A stretch of 64,000 nt of DNA, taken from contig JAWKTB010000008.1 in the NCBI GenBank assembly GCA_041402005.1, positions 132,344-196,343 on the forward strand, given 5' to 3'. The notes beneath the pieces are model-generated. The model was not told the DNA's origin, did no database searches, and saw only the letters and a list, made by a program, of their open reading frames with translations. The stretch's first letter is position 1, and every line of letters starts with the position of its first letter. This document shows, in pieces, positions 9,245 to 18,401 of the stretch. A program made the translations under genes and the position numbers. The stretch comes from JAJRXR01 sp041402005. GTDB taxonomy: Bacteria > Planctomycetota > Phycisphaerae > Phycisphaerales > UBA1924.

Positions 9245-10256
9245 GCACCAGACCGAGATGACCGCGCCGACCGACCGAGAGTTCGTGCTCATGCGCGAGT
9301 TCGACGTGCCGCGCGACCTGCTCTGGAAGGTCTGGACCGACCCCGCGCACCTCGCCAAGTGGTGGGGGCCCACCGGCTTCTCGACCACGACGCACTCCCA
9401 AGACCTGCGCGAGGGCGGCTCCTGGCGCTTCACCATGCACGGCCCCGACGGGCACGATTACCCCAACCACATCCGGTACACCACGATCCGCGAGCCCGAA
9501 CATCTCGCCTACGAGCATGTCGAGATGCCGGGCGACGAGCCCGCCTGCTTCCAGGCCGAGGGGTTGTTCGAGCAGATCGGTGACAACCCTCCAAGGACCC
9601 GCGTCACGTTCCGCATGATCTTCCCGACCGCCGAGGACCGCGAGCGGATCGTCAAGACCTACGGCGCCGGCGACGGCGCGATCCAGACCTTCAACCGCCT
9701 CGCCGAGCACGTCAAGCGGCAAACTGGATCGGACGCCGACAAGCCGTTCGTGCTCACGCGTTTCTTCGAGGCGCCCCGCCAACTCGTCTACGACGCCTGG
9801 ACGCGTCAGGAGCACCTGGCCAAATGGTTCGGCCCCCCCGTCGTCACCCTCTCGCACTGCACGCTCGACCTCCGCGTTGGCGGGACGTTCCACTACGAGA
9901 TGAAGTTCCCCGGCGGCGATCACTGGGGACGCTGGGTCTTCCGCGAGATCTCGCCCCCCGAGCGCCTGGTCTTCACCTGCTGCTTCTCCGACGAGCACGG
10001 GGGCGTCGCGAGATCGTTCTTCGACCAGCGCTGGCCCCTCGAATGGCTCAACGTCGTCACCTTCGAGCCCCACGCCGGCCTCAAGAAGGGCACGGTGGTC
10101 CGCCTGGAGTCCTGGCCCGTCAACGCAAGCCAGGGCGAGCGCGACACGTTCCGTGCCGGGCATGACTCGATGACCCAGGGCTGGGGCGGCACGCTCGACA
10201 AGCTCGATGCCTTCCTCGCGGGGCGTCTTCCCTCCTCCGCCGCACGCTCCGGCTGA
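9234..10256 (+). CDS. Protein with two fused AHSA1/SRPBCC (START-like) domains
   Basis: 340 residues made of two homologous AHSA1 domains. Domain 1 is about residues 15-160 (REFDVPRDLLWKVWTDPAHLAKWWGP); domain 2 is about 170-330 (RFFEAPRQLVYDAWTRQEHLAKWFGP). Each has the family pattern of an N-terminal Arg-x-x-Asx-AP..LV..AWT and a KWW/F-GP turn, forming a hydrophobic ligand pocket. AHSA1 proteins beside ArsR repressors are usually single-domain; the fusion could act as an internal dimer. The ligand is unknown. It is co-transcribed with arsR (11-bp overlap). Confidence 0.88.
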   Translation: MTREHQTEMTAPTDREFVLMREFDVPRDLLWKVWTDPAHLAKWWGPTGFSTTTHSQDLREGGSWRFTMHGPDGHDYPNHIRYTTIREPEHLAYEHVEMPGDEPACFQAEGLFEQIGDNPPRTRVTFRMIFPTAEDRERIVKTYGAGDGAIQTFNRLAEHVKRQTGSDADKPFVLTRFFEAPRQLVYDAWTRQEHLAKWFGPPVVTLSHCTLDLRVGGTFHYEMKFPGGDHWGRWVFREISPPERLVFTCCFSDEHGGVARSFFDQRWPLEWLNVVTFEPHAGLKKGTVVRLESWPVNASQGERDTFRAGHDSMTQGWGGTLDKLDAFLAGRLPSSAARSG

Positions 10257-10346
10257 CCGACTGGATTGACCGCTCAGGCCCGAGAACGCCGATCTCGCCT
10301 GGCGGGCGGATACGCCCGCGCCCGGCGTGCGAACAATGAACCGGCC

Positions 10347-10937
10347 ATGATCCCCTTCTTCCTCGGCTGCGCCCTGATGGTCTGGATCCCCGCGGCTCGT
10401 TTCCGCCGCCGGCTCCTGGGCGTCGGCATCGTCGTCCTCGGCGCCGCCATTCTCATCGCGATCGCCCTGGCCCACTACCAGCTCCGCCTCCTCCGCCCCA
10501 CCTGGTACATCCAGGGCATGCAGGTCATCCTCTACCCCTACACCGCCATGGTCGTCGCGGTCGGCGCGTTCATCGTCTCGATCCCCAACTACCGACGCGG
10601 GCGTTGTCCGCACTGCGCCAAGCCGCTCGACCCCGACGCGGACGAGCCCAGATGCCGCGCGTGCAAGCGCTCGCTCATTCCCGTCAGGTGCCCCAACTGC
10701 CACTACGACCTGCGTGGGCACGAGGAATGCCACGACCGCTGCCCGGAGTGCGCGTTCAGCTTCATCGCCCAGGCGATGCCGCCACGATCGCGCCGCTCAC
10801 GTCACCGTCATCGCCCGCACGAGGTCTCCACGGCTTTGCCCGCCGCTCTCGCCACCGCCGGCGTCGGCCTAGCCCCGCGCGAGGCGCCATACCGCCCCGC
10901 AGGCCAGGATCAGCAGTGGCAGGGCGCCGATCAGTGA
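10347..10937 (+). CDS. Membrane protein with double zinc ribbon
   Basis: 196 residues. Two N-terminal membrane helices (about 2-15 and 22-45) and a third near 62-80 are followed by CPHCAKPL...CRAC and CPNCHYDLRG...CPEC, two Cys4 zinc-ribbon modules. The latter resembles the ribbons of the three genes at 17455-19876, so it belongs to the same loose family. The C-terminus is basic and low-complexity, and its last 69 bases overlap the end of the convergent GldG-like gene; it could be shorter in relatives. The ATG at 10347 starts the first helix. Function unknown. Confidence 0.65.
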   Translation: MIPFFLGCALMVWIPAARFRRRLLGVGIVVLGAAILIAIALAHYQLRLLRPTWYIQGMQVILYPYTAMVVAVGAFIVSIPNYRRGRCPHCAKPLDPDADEPRCRACKRSLIPVRCPNCHYDLRGHEECHDRCPECAFSFIAQAMPPRSRRSRHRHRPHEVSTALPAALATAGVGLAPREAPYRPAGQDQQWQGADQ

Positions 10938-12983
10938 CCACGCGATCACGCGAAGGCTCCCCGCCTCCATGGGCCTGACCATCGCGATCTGGCTCGTCGC
11001 CGCGCTCTTGGCGACCAACTCGTCCCGTCCCGCGAGCCAGAAGACCGACGCCTCCAGCAGCTCGAAGTTCCCGGGCTGGTACACCCGCCCGTCCACCTGC
11101 TGAGGATTCTGCGCCACCGCCGACAGCAGCCACCCGTTCGAGCCCACGACGACGACCCGCTGCGTCCGCCCCCCTCCCTCCGGCGTCCGCTCCACCGCCG
11201 CCGCGACGACGTAGTTCTCCGCGATCAGATCCTGACCCTCGTCGCGCGTCGGCCCCTCGCCCATGTACCGGCGCAGCTCAGGGTCCGTCTGCCACAGCCT
11301 CAGCCACTGGCTCTCCCCCCAGACCGCCTCGGACCCCGACTCGGTCAGCACCGCCTTGGCATCGCCCGACAGCTCGAGGGGGATCGCCCAGGGCAGACGG
11401 ACCGTCAAGTTCTCAATCGCTTGACCGACCGGGGTCTTCGACCCCGACGCGACGACTGCGATCTCGGGGAGCACCGCCGCCGCCCGCCCCTGCATGACGC
11501 GTTTGAGCAGAGGGCGCCCGGAGCGCGCCTTGATGCCGAGCGAGCCCAGCGCCCTCGCAGTCGGGTCCTCCTCGCCGAACCCTGGGAAGACGGACGGGTT
11601 CAGGCAGACCAGCGCCGACTCGCCCGACTGGATGATCTGGTCGATCGCGCCGCCCAGGGCCTGCGCCCGCTTGGCGCCCCCCAGGCTGTCGTTCGCGTTC
11701 GACGCGACGGCGCTGTTCGTGTTGACGATCAGCCAGACGATCGGGCGGTCCCCCTTGGGGTCGAGGTCGAGCAGGTCCGGCGGCTCCGAATCGACCGCCG
11801 TCGCCCACTCGGCCAGATCAATCCCCCGCATCGAAAGTCGCTCGAACGCCGCCGCCAGCGCCCCGCTCTGGACGATCCCCGCCGACGGCTCGCCATGCGT
11901 GACGACCACGATCGGGCGCACGGGGCTGGCCAGCGACCCAATCGCGGTCGCGACCTGCTCCTCGGTGCGTCTCGCCATCTCCGCCGCCGCGGACACACCC
12001 AGCGCCTCGAACGCCGCGACGCTCGTCGGCAGGATCTGGTCAAGGTCCACCGCCGTCACGCCCTTGTCCGACGGCCCGATCACGAGCAGCGCCTGCGACC
12101 GCTCGAGCGCCCCCGCGACGCGGACGACGTCCGGACGCTGCAGCCTCGACAGCCCGTCGGCGAGCACCGCCCAGCGATCACGCCGCTCCTGCATCGGGCG
12201 GATCAGGGATCGGGCCCGGTCCCGCGCCTCCCGGGGCATCGCCTCCGCGTCCGCGAACGCCCGCAGCTGCGTCCCCAGCGCGTCGTGCTGCTGCACGAGC
12301 GCCTCCAAGGACGCCGCCACCGCGTCGCCGACGTTCTTCGTGTCCGCGACGCCCGCCGCCCCCTCGGGCGATTCGAGCATCTTCCGGAGCTGGGGCGCTT
12401 TGTCGCGCAGCTCCTTGGCCGCGAACCGAGCGACCCCCGCCTGCTGCTCGAAGAACGCCCGGTTCGTCTGCGCCCCGACCGCGTCCGCGCCGATCGCCTC
12501 GCGCACGTCCGTCAGACGGGCCGCCAGCTCATCGAGCGCGTCCTCTGCCCCCTCCAGCTCCGTAATCGCCTCAGCGAGCAGCGCCGTCTGCGTCGAGATC
12601 TCCCCCGCGTCTCGATCACGCAGGCGGTCGCCCAGTGCCCGGAGCTGCTCCGCGCCCGCCGTCGTCGAGACGTCGATCCGCGTCAGCTTCACGTGCTCCG
12701 ACCGCCTGGCGAACTCCTCGAGCACGTCGTCCACCCGGTCCGCGACGCCCCGGGGTACGCCCGCCCGATCGAACGCCGCGACGATCTCGTACTCCCCGTC
12801 GAGCCCGCTCAGGATGCTCCGGGTCCGGGGTGACAGGTGCTGCGCGCCTGTGACGGTCACGTCCAGGCGAGCCGGGCGCTCGCCCGCCAAGAGCGCCACC
12901 AGCATCATCGACGCCCCGGTCGCGAGCACGTACACGACCAGCAGCAGCCCGTTCCACGCCCGTCGGGTGTTCGCCGAGGCCAT
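10869..12983 (-). CDS. GldG-like ABC transporter auxiliary protein
   Basis: 704 residues. An N-terminal membrane helix (WNGLLLVVYVLATGASMMLVALLAG, cut here to its obvious core) is followed by a large extracytoplasmic region beginning DVTVTGAQHLSPRT, typical of GldG/DUF4350-like proteins. The region includes a coiled-coil part (about 150-250) and the signature-like DLDQILP; a C-terminal helix (VIAWSLIGALPLLILACGAVW) ends the protein. Its ATG overlaps the permease stop (ATGA), and ATPase, permease and this protein form a minus-strand operon. Gld-type exporters support gliding or surface secretion in Bacteroidetes, but homologues occur widely; the cargo here is unknown. Confidence 0.8.
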   Translation of the reverse strand: MASANTRRAWNGLLLVVYVLATGASMMLVALLAGERPARLDVTVTGAQHLSPRTRSILSGLDGEYEIVAAFDRAGVPRGVADRVDDVLEEFARRSEHVKLTRIDVSTTAGAEQLRALGDRLRDRDAGEISTQTALLAEAITELEGAEDALDELAARLTDVREAIGADAVGAQTNRAFFEQQAGVARFAAKELRDKAPQLRKMLESPEGAAGVADTKNVGDAVAASLEALVQQHDALGTQLRAFADAEAMPREARDRARSLIRPMQERRDRWAVLADGLSRLQRPDVVRVAGALERSQALLVIGPSDKGVTAVDLDQILPTSVAAFEALGVSAAAEMARRTEEQVATAIGSLASPVRPIVVVTHGEPSAGIVQSGALAAAFERLSMRGIDLAEWATAVDSEPPDLLDLDPKGDRPIVWLIVNTNSAVASNANDSLGGAKRAQALGGAIDQIIQSGESALVCLNPSVFPGFGEEDPTARALGSLGIKARSGRPLLKRVMQGRAAAVLPEIAVVASGSKTPVGQAIENLTVRLPWAIPLELSGDAKAVLTESGSEAVWGESQWLRLWQTDPELRRYMGEGPTRDEGQDLIAENYVVAAAVERTPEGGGRTQRVVVVGSNGWLLSAVAQNPQQVDGRVYQPGNFELLEASVFWLAGRDELVAKSAATSQIAMVRPMEAGSLRVIAWSLIGALPLLILACGAVWRLARG

Positions 12984-13711
12984 CAGCGCCACCTCCTCGA
13001 CTGGAGCGCCGCCGTCGCGAGCAGCACGAACCACGCGCTGCCTGCCAGGAAGAACGCGACCGCCCCCGTGTCGATCACCCCCTTGGCCATGTCCCGCGCC
13101 CGCGCCTGCACACTCAACGCTGCTAGCGCCCGAGCCATCCACTGGGGCGTCGCCTCCGCCTGTGAGACCGTCCCCGTCAGCACCATCATCAGCACCAGAA
13201 ACATCAGCGCCCCGAGGAACGCCAGCGTCTGGCTCGACGTCAGTGCCGACGCGAGCAACCCCACCGCCAGGTACAGCATCCCGACGAGCATCAGGCTCAG
13301 ATACCCCGCGATCACCGGCCCGGGGTCCGGCTTCGGATCGCTCACTCCCCACAGCACGATCGGGAGCACCAGCGTCGGCACGAGCATCAGACCCAGGAAC
13401 AGCACACCCCCCAGGTACTTGCCCCAGACCACCGCCGCGTCCGAGATCGGCGCCGTCCGCAGGGGCTCGATCGTCCCCGATCGCAGCTCCTCGGACAGCA
13501 GCCGCATCGAGACCGCCGGCGCCACCCCCAGCATCAGCCACGAGGCGCTCGCGAAGAAGTACCGCATCGTGGCCGGCTGCCCGGGCGTCAGCGTCCCGTT
13601 CACGAACAGCACCGCGCTCAAGAACGCGAACAGCGCGATCACCACCCACCCCACGGGCAGCCGCAAGAGCGACCCCATCTCCCGCGTCGCGATTGCCCAC
13701 GCGCCCCTCAC
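12983..13711 (-). CDS. ABC-2 type permease (GldF-like)
   Basis: 242 residues with six membrane helices. The family signature is LLSEELRSGTIEPLRTAPISDAAVVWGKYL, the cytoplasmic loop of ABC-2 permeases (shown in part as EELRSGTIEPLRTAPI). It follows the ATPase gene with a 4-bp overlap and precedes the GldG-like gene with another, so it is the membrane pore of that exporter. Confidence 0.88.
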   Translation of the reverse strand: MRGAWAIATREMGSLLRLPVGWVVIALFAFLSAVLFVNGTLTPGQPATMRYFFASASWLMLGVAPAVSMRLLSEELRSGTIEPLRTAPISDAAVVWGKYLGGVLFLGLMLVPTLVLPIVLWGVSDPKPDPGPVIAGYLSLMLVGMLYLAVGLLASALTSSQTLAFLGALMFLVLMMVLTGTVSQAEATPQWMARALAALSVQARARDMAKGVIDTGAVAFFLAGSAWFVLLATAALQSRRWR

Positions 13712-14685
13712 GCGTTCCCTCCCCCGCCCGACTCGACGACGCGGACGAAGACCTCCTCGAGCGTCTCCCGCTCGGGTCGCAGCTCACGCACGAACAGCCC
13801 CGCGTCCGCCGCCGCGCCCGCGAGCGCCTCGCGCAGATCCCCCGCCCCGGGCTCGCCCTCGACGCGCAGCCTCGTCCACCCGCCCGCCGCGTCGGAGGGC
13901 TGCTCACCCGTCGCTTCGATCCGTGCGACCCCCGCGATGCCACTCAGGCGCCCGATCGTGTACCCCGCGCCCGCGCTCGGGTTGGAGCGCACCTCCATCG
14001 CGTACCGCCGCGGCGCCCCGCCCGCGCCCGTCAACGACTCGGGCGTCCCGTCCGCACAGATCCGCCCGCCCGCCATGATGATGACGCGGTCGCATGTCCG
14101 CTCGATCTCAGGCAGGATGTGCGAGCACAGCAGCATCGTGCGCTCCGCCGCCAGCTCGCGGATCAGCGTCCGCGCCTCGCGAATCTGGTTCGGGTCGAGC
14201 CCGTTGGTCGGCTCGTCGAGGATCAGCACCGGCGGGTCGTGCAGCAGCGCCGCCGCCAGGCCCACCCGCTGTCGGTAGCCCTTCGACAGCGCCCCGATGC
14301 GGCGCGAGGCCAGCTCCCCGACCCGGCAGCGTTCCAGAACCTCCTCGACCGCCCGCGTGCGCCTCCGGCGTTCGAGCGAGAAAAGTTTTCCGCGATGGTC
14401 CAGGTACGCCCGCGCCGTCATTTCCGGATACAGCGGCGCCGACTCTGGCAGGTACCCCACGAGGCGCCTGGCCCGCATCGCCTCGCGCCTCGTGTCGTAC
14501 CCGGCGATCGAGACATCCCCCCGATCCGCGGGCAAATACCCTGTGATGATGCGGATGGTGGTGGTCTTGCCCGCGCCGTTGGGCCCGAGCAGACCGGCGA
14601 TCTGGCCCGCCGCCAGCTCCAGGCTCACCCCCCGGACTGCGCGGACCTTCCCGAAAGACTTGGCGATTTCTCGGACGATGATCAC
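13708..14685 (-). CDS. ABC transporter ATP-binding protein (GldA-like)
   Basis: 325 residues from a GTG at 14685. Walker A GPNGAGKTT, Q-loop region YLPESAPLYPEMTA, signature LSKGYRQRVGLA and Walker B LILDEPTNGLD are all intact. A C-terminal extension of about 100 residues follows the nucleotide-binding fold, as in CcmA/GldA/drug-export ATPases. No upstream ATG is in frame; TATTGT 8 nt before the GTG fits a near-leaderless start. It is the first gene of the exporter operon. Confidence 0.9.
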   Translation of the reverse strand: MIIVREIAKSFGKVRAVRGVSLELAAGQIAGLLGPNGAGKTTTIRIITGYLPADRGDVSIAGYDTRREAMRARRLVGYLPESAPLYPEMTARAYLDHRGKLFSLERRRRTRAVEEVLERCRVGELASRRIGALSKGYRQRVGLAAALLHDPPVLILDEPTNGLDPNQIREARTLIRELAAERTMLLCSHILPEIERTCDRVIIMAGGRICADGTPESLTGAGGAPRRYAMEVRSNPSAGAGYTIGRLSGIAGVARIEATGEQPSDAAGGWTRLRVEGEPGAGDLREALAGAAADAGLFVRELRPERETLEEVFVRVVESGGGGNA

Positions 14686-14693
14686 CGGGGCAC

Positions 14694-14699
14694 ACAATA
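14694..14699 (-). promoter_or_regulatory. Candidate -10 element TATTGT
   Basis: Minus-strand TATTGT ends 8 nt before the GTG of the ABC ATPase gene; no ribosome site is visible between them. Confidence 0.4.
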
Positions 14700-14783
14700 C
14701 CCGGCGGATCCATGCCGATACGGGTTGCGAAGGGATGTGTATCTCCCCCCGGGCTTTCCCCGGAGCAGGCCGTCGGCCGGAGC

Positions 14784-14789
14784 TAGACT
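14784..14789 (+). promoter_or_regulatory. -10 element TAGACT
   Basis: TAGACT predicts transcription from about base 14796. That is downstream of the first in-frame ATG (14792), so the ATG at 14822 is more likely used. Confidence 0.45.
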
Positions 14790-14821
14790 CCATGAATGAG
14801 CGCAAAGGGCGCCCGGCGACG

Positions 14822-16501
14822 ATGACTCGCCCCCGTCCCAGGCTCCTTCTCGTGAACGGGACGCCGGCCGACGTCGAGCGTCTCAGGGCCCGCTTGGGTG
14901 AGGGGTATCGGATCGAACTGGCCCCGGAGGCCGGCTCGCCCGACAGTCTCGACCTCGCCGACGCGAACCACGCCCGAACCCTGCTCCGGTGCCTCTCGGA
15001 AGGAATCTGCCTCGGCTCGCCCGAGGGCAAGATCCTCTGGTCGAACGAGTTCTTCCGCGCCCTGCCCGAGTCGTGCCGTCGTCGCGTCGAGGGGCTCTGC
15101 CGCGAGGCCGCGACGCACCTGTCCACGTGCCTCGCCCAGGGGCTCGAGTCCGACGGCTCGCTCGCCTGCAAGTTCGAGGTCCGCTGCCAGGACACCGACC
15201 GCGACTTCGACGTCTTCGTCACGCCCGTCTCCGAGGCGGACGAGAAGGTCCCCGCGCGTCGCAGGCTGACGGGCGTCGCCGTCATCGTCCGCGACGTCAC
15301 CGAGATCCGGCGCGCCCAGCGCAAGATGGACGCGATCGACCGTGCTGGGTACGAGCTCGTCCGCCTCGACACCGATCAGCTCAAGAAGCTGAACGCCTAC
15401 GAGCGCCTCCAGCTGCTCGAGGAGAAGATCGTCACCTCGACGCGCCAGACGCTGCACTACGACCACTTCGCTGTCTTCCTGATCGACGAGCGCCGTCGCA
15501 AGCTCGAGCTGATCGTCTCCGAGGGCCTGCCCGAGGAGATCCAGGACCTCGATCTCTACATCGAGTCCGAGGGCTCGGGCATCTCGGGCTACGTCGCCAA
15601 GACCGGCGCCAGCTACATCTGCCACGACGCGACCACCGACGAGCGCTTCCTCCCCGGACTCAGTGGCGCCCGGTCCAGCCTGACCGTCCCCCTGCGCCTG
15701 CAGGACAAGGTCATCGGCGTCATGGACATCGAGTCCGCCAAGCCCCACGCCTTCACCGATGAGGACCGCCAGTTCGTCGAGATCTTCGCCCGCCACATCG
15801 CCCTGGCCCTGCACCTGCTCGACCTGCTGGTCGCCGAGCGTTCGACCACGAACCTCGACGTCTCCGGGCGCTTCGAGGGCGAGCTGAGTGACCCGCTCGA
15901 GGACATCGCCTCCGAGGTGGACTGGCTCCGCGCCACCGCCCACGACCCCGAAGCCTCCGAGCACATCGCCCAGATCATGTCGGACGTCGAGTCGATCCGC
16001 CGACGGATGCGCGACGTCGCCAGCGGCCCCCAGACGCTCCTCGGCGTGGACCGCGCGATGCTCCAGCGCGAGCAGGACCCGGCTCTCACGGGCAAGCGCG
16101 TCCTCGTCGCCGACGACGCCGCCAAGGTCCGCAAGGTCATCGGCGAGATCCTCGCCCACCGCGGCGCGAGCGTGGAGGTCGTCGAGCGGGGCGCCGATGC
16201 GATCGCCGCTCTCCAGCGAGCCATCGATGGGAGCGAGCCCCCCTTCGACCTCATCATCTCCGACATCCAGATGCCCGACCGCAACGGGTACGAGGTCTTC
16301 AGCGCCGCCCGACGCCTCGTGCCCACCGCCCGCGTCATCCTGATGACCGGCTTCGGCTACGACCCGCACCACTCGATCGTCCGCGCCAGCCAGGAGGGCC
16401 TCCAGAGCGTCCTCTTCAAGCCCTTCGAGATCGAGGCCCTGGTCTCCCAGGTCCGCAAGGCCCTGACGGAGTCCGCCGAGAAGCCCAAGAAGGGCGAGTA
16501 G
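14822..16501 (+). CDS. PAS-GAF-receiver signalling protein without kinase domain
   Basis: 559 residues. A PAS-like domain (about 55-170, SEGICLGSPEGKILWSNEFF) is followed by a linker helix, a GAF domain (about 195-345, LLEEKIVTSTRQTLHYDHFA... VIGVMDIES), a helical spacer, and a C-terminal receiver domain. The receiver has the acidic pair in VLVADDAAKV, the phospho-acceptor Asp481 in LIISDIQMPD, Thr in VILMTGFG and Lys in LFKPFE. No HisKA/HATPase domain is present, so phosphate must come from another kinase. The orphan sensor kinase at 42336 is one candidate partner, but this is inference. It is divergent from the ABC exporter. Confidence 0.85.
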   Translation: MTRPRPRLLLVNGTPADVERLRARLGEGYRIELAPEAGSPDSLDLADANHARTLLRCLSEGICLGSPEGKILWSNEFFRALPESCRRRVEGLCREAATHLSTCLAQGLESDGSLACKFEVRCQDTDRDFDVFVTPVSEADEKVPARRRLTGVAVIVRDVTEIRRAQRKMDAIDRAGYELVRLDTDQLKKLNAYERLQLLEEKIVTSTRQTLHYDHFAVFLIDERRRKLELIVSEGLPEEIQDLDLYIESEGSGISGYVAKTGASYICHDATTDERFLPGLSGARSSLTVPLRLQDKVIGVMDIESAKPHAFTDEDRQFVEIFARHIALALHLLDLLVAERSTTNLDVSGRFEGELSDPLEDIASEVDWLRATAHDPEASEHIAQIMSDVESIRRRMRDVASGPQTLLGVDRAMLQREQDPALTGKRVLVADDAAKVRKVIGEILAHRGASVEVVERGADAIAALQRAIDGSEPPFDLIISDIQMPDRNGYEVFSAARRLVPTARVILMTGFGYDPHHSIVRASQEGLQSVLFKPFEIEALVSQVRKALTESAEKPKKGE

Positions 16502-16510
16502 ATCCGCCGG

Positions 16511-17458
16511 TCAAGAGACCGCGATCCCTGACCGCCCGGCTCGGGACGCACGCACCACCCGCTCCAGCCCCTCCTGGTCCTTGCGGATCTCGACGTTCGT
16601 CAGCTCGCCGACGCTCTCCGCGATCCGCGCCGCCTCTCGAGCCCGCGACGCCGCGACCTCGACGAGGACGAGCCCGCCGGGGCGCACCAGACGCGCCCCC
16701 TTCTCGAGGAGCGGCCGTACGAGGTCCAGCCCATCCACCCCAGCCCGCAGCGCGATCTCCGGCTCGTGCTCGCGCACATTCGCCTCGACCGCCTCCCACT
16801 CGTCGTCCGGGATGTAGGGCGGGTTCGCCACCAGGTAGTGCAGGCTCCCCGCCCCCCGCGTCGCCGGGTGCTCGCTCAGTGGCGCGAGCAGATCTCCCTC
16901 CAGAAAATCGATCCGTCCCTCGACGCCGTGCCGCGCCGCGTTCGTGCGCGCAAGCTCCAACGCCCCCGGCGAGATGTCCGTCGCGACCAGCCGCGCCCCG
17001 GGGAGCTGCTTGGCCAGCGCGATCGCGATCGCGCCCGACCCCGTGCAGACGTCCGCGATCAGGATCCCATCCCCGTCGCGGTGCCCGCCGAAGCCCGGCG
17101 TCGACCGCGAGTGATCGATCACCGCCTCGACGATCACCTGCGTGCACTGACGCGGGATCAGCACCCGCTTGTCCACCTCGAGCGCCATCCCGAAGAACCA
17201 CGCCTCGCCGACGAGGTACTGGATCGGCTCGTGCGCCAGCGCCCGCTTGACGAGCCCCCGGAGCTGGTCGCGCTCCAGCGGACTGGCCGGTCGATCGGGG
17301 TCCATGTACAGCTTGAGGCGCTCGCACCCCAGCACGTGCGCGACGAGCATCTCGGCGCACAAACGGGGCGAGTCGATCCCCTTCTCGGTCAGCGCCCCGC
17401 CGATCCAGTTCAGCAGGCGGCGCGTCGTCCAGGCCTCGGCTCTGGGCTTCGTGGTCAC
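16511..17458 (-). CDS. prmC: Release factor glutamine methyltransferase PrmC
   Basis: 315 residues. It methylates the Gln of the GGQ motif in peptide-chain release factors. The N-terminal helical domain (LLNWIGGALTEKGIDSPRLCAEML) and EPIQYLVGEAWFFGMALEV precede the SAM-binding fold DVCTGSGAIAIALAKQ and the catalytic NPPY (VANPPYIPDDEW). The C-terminal 30 residues are a little longer than usual. The GTG start overlaps the stop of the upstream membrane-protein gene (GTGA), so translation is coupled. prfA is not adjacent. Confidence 0.93.
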   Translation of the reverse strand: MTTKPRAEAWTTRRLLNWIGGALTEKGIDSPRLCAEMLVAHVLGCERLKLYMDPDRPASPLERDQLRGLVKRALAHEPIQYLVGEAWFFGMALEVDKRVLIPRQCTQVIVEAVIDHSRSTPGFGGHRDGDGILIADVCTGSGAIAIALAKQLPGARLVATDISPGALELARTNAARHGVEGRIDFLEGDLLAPLSEHPATRGAGSLHYLVANPPYIPDDEWEAVEANVREHEPEIALRAGVDGLDLVRPLLEKGARLVRPGGLVLVEVAASRAREAARIAESVGELTNVEIRKDQEGLERVVRASRAGRSGIAVS

Positions 17459-18333
17459 GACGCGGAGTCTATCTGGGGGTACCGCGCCGATCTGCGGAAC
17501 GGGAATCCGCACTCGGGGCACTTGTGGATCGTGACCCCGCCGAGGGGGTAGGCGCACCGGAAGCAAAGCCCCCGCCGGTAGCGCCGCCACCACCGGAAGG
17601 TCATGGGCCAGAGAGCCCAGAACAGGATCATGGCGAGCAGCGCGAAGAACGCGAGCAGGTTGTGGAAGGGGCCCAAGGGGGTTGGCCGCTGCATCATCCA
17701 GAACCCGGGCGCGATGGCCGACGTCGCCGAATCGAACGCCGGCCCCGCGGCGTCCCCCCCGTGGCGCACCAGCGCCGCCCGGATCGCTTCGGTCGCCTCG
17801 GCGGGCAGGCTCGCCGGGCTCACCGTCGCCGTCACCGGGTCGCTCATCGACACCTCGGGCAGGATCTCCGTGCTGAGCGCCCAGAGCCCGACCCGGGTGT
17901 CGGGCGGCGGCATCATGACCGTGATGTTCCCGCCCTCTTGCCACGGGATCACCGCCGACCCGCCCGCGAGCCTGGCCCGCGCGATCGACTCGTTCGGCGA
18001 CGCCGCGTGCCACCCCTCCGCGTCCTCCCACGCGACCACGTGGAGCAGCGGCCATGACACGCCGAGCGACGTCACATACGCGCCCCCGGACCGGGGCAGC
18101 GTCGCCTTGCCCGAGACCACCCAGTCCCGCCACGCGGCGGCGGACGAGTACCGCCCCTTGTGGTTCGGCAGCCACAGAAAGTCGTTCACCAGCGCGACGG
18201 TGCAGATCGGCGCCCCGAGCAGCACGATCCACGCCCAGATGACCCCCCGCCGATAGGGGTCCCGGGGCCGCTCGGGCTTCACGGGCGGGATCTCGATCCC
18301 CTCGTGCAGCGTCCTGACCTGCTTGGGCTTCAC
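17455..18333 (-). CDS. Membrane protein with C-terminal zinc ribbon (family member 1)
   Basis: 292 residues. One N-terminal membrane helix (GVIWAWIVLLGAPICTVALV), a periplasmic region of about 165 residues, then a second hydrophobic region (NLLAFFALLAMILFWALWP) and a cytoplasmic tail with CFRCAYPLGG...CPECGF, a Cys4 ribbon. Topology and tail match the two genes just downstream of the amidohydrolase. The GTG start is supported by TAGACT exactly 6 nt upstream. Function unknown. Confidence 0.7.
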   Translation of the reverse strand: MKPKQVRTLHEGIEIPPVKPERPRDPYRRGVIWAWIVLLGAPICTVALVNDFLWLPNHKGRYSSAAAWRDWVVSGKATLPRSGGAYVTSLGVSWPLLHVVAWEDAEGWHAASPNESIARARLAGGSAVIPWQEGGNITVMMPPPDTRVGLWALSTEILPEVSMSDPVTATVSPASLPAEATEAIRAALVRHGGDAAGPAFDSATSAIAPGFWMMQRPTPLGPFHNLLAFFALLAMILFWALWPMTFRWWRRYRRGLCFRCAYPLGGVTIHKCPECGFPFRRSARYPQIDSAS

Positions 18334-18339
18334 GACGAG

Positions 18340-18345
18340 AGTCTA
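18340..18345 (-). promoter_or_regulatory. -10 element TAGACT, leaderless type
   Basis: Minus-strand TAGACT, six bases, then the GTG at 18333. It starts the transcription unit for the zinc-ribbon protein and prmC. Confidence 0.55.
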
Positions 18346-18401
18346 GTGAAGACCACTCGGAACTAGGCGCCACGGCGGACCCCGTTTCGGGGCAGCCGTG
18401 C

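Noticed and set aside
12983..13943. Fusion of the GldG-like frame with upstream sequence across the permease gene
   Set aside because: The ATG at 12983 overlaps the permease stop exactly and begins a membrane helix; upstream sequence in that frame is permease shadow.
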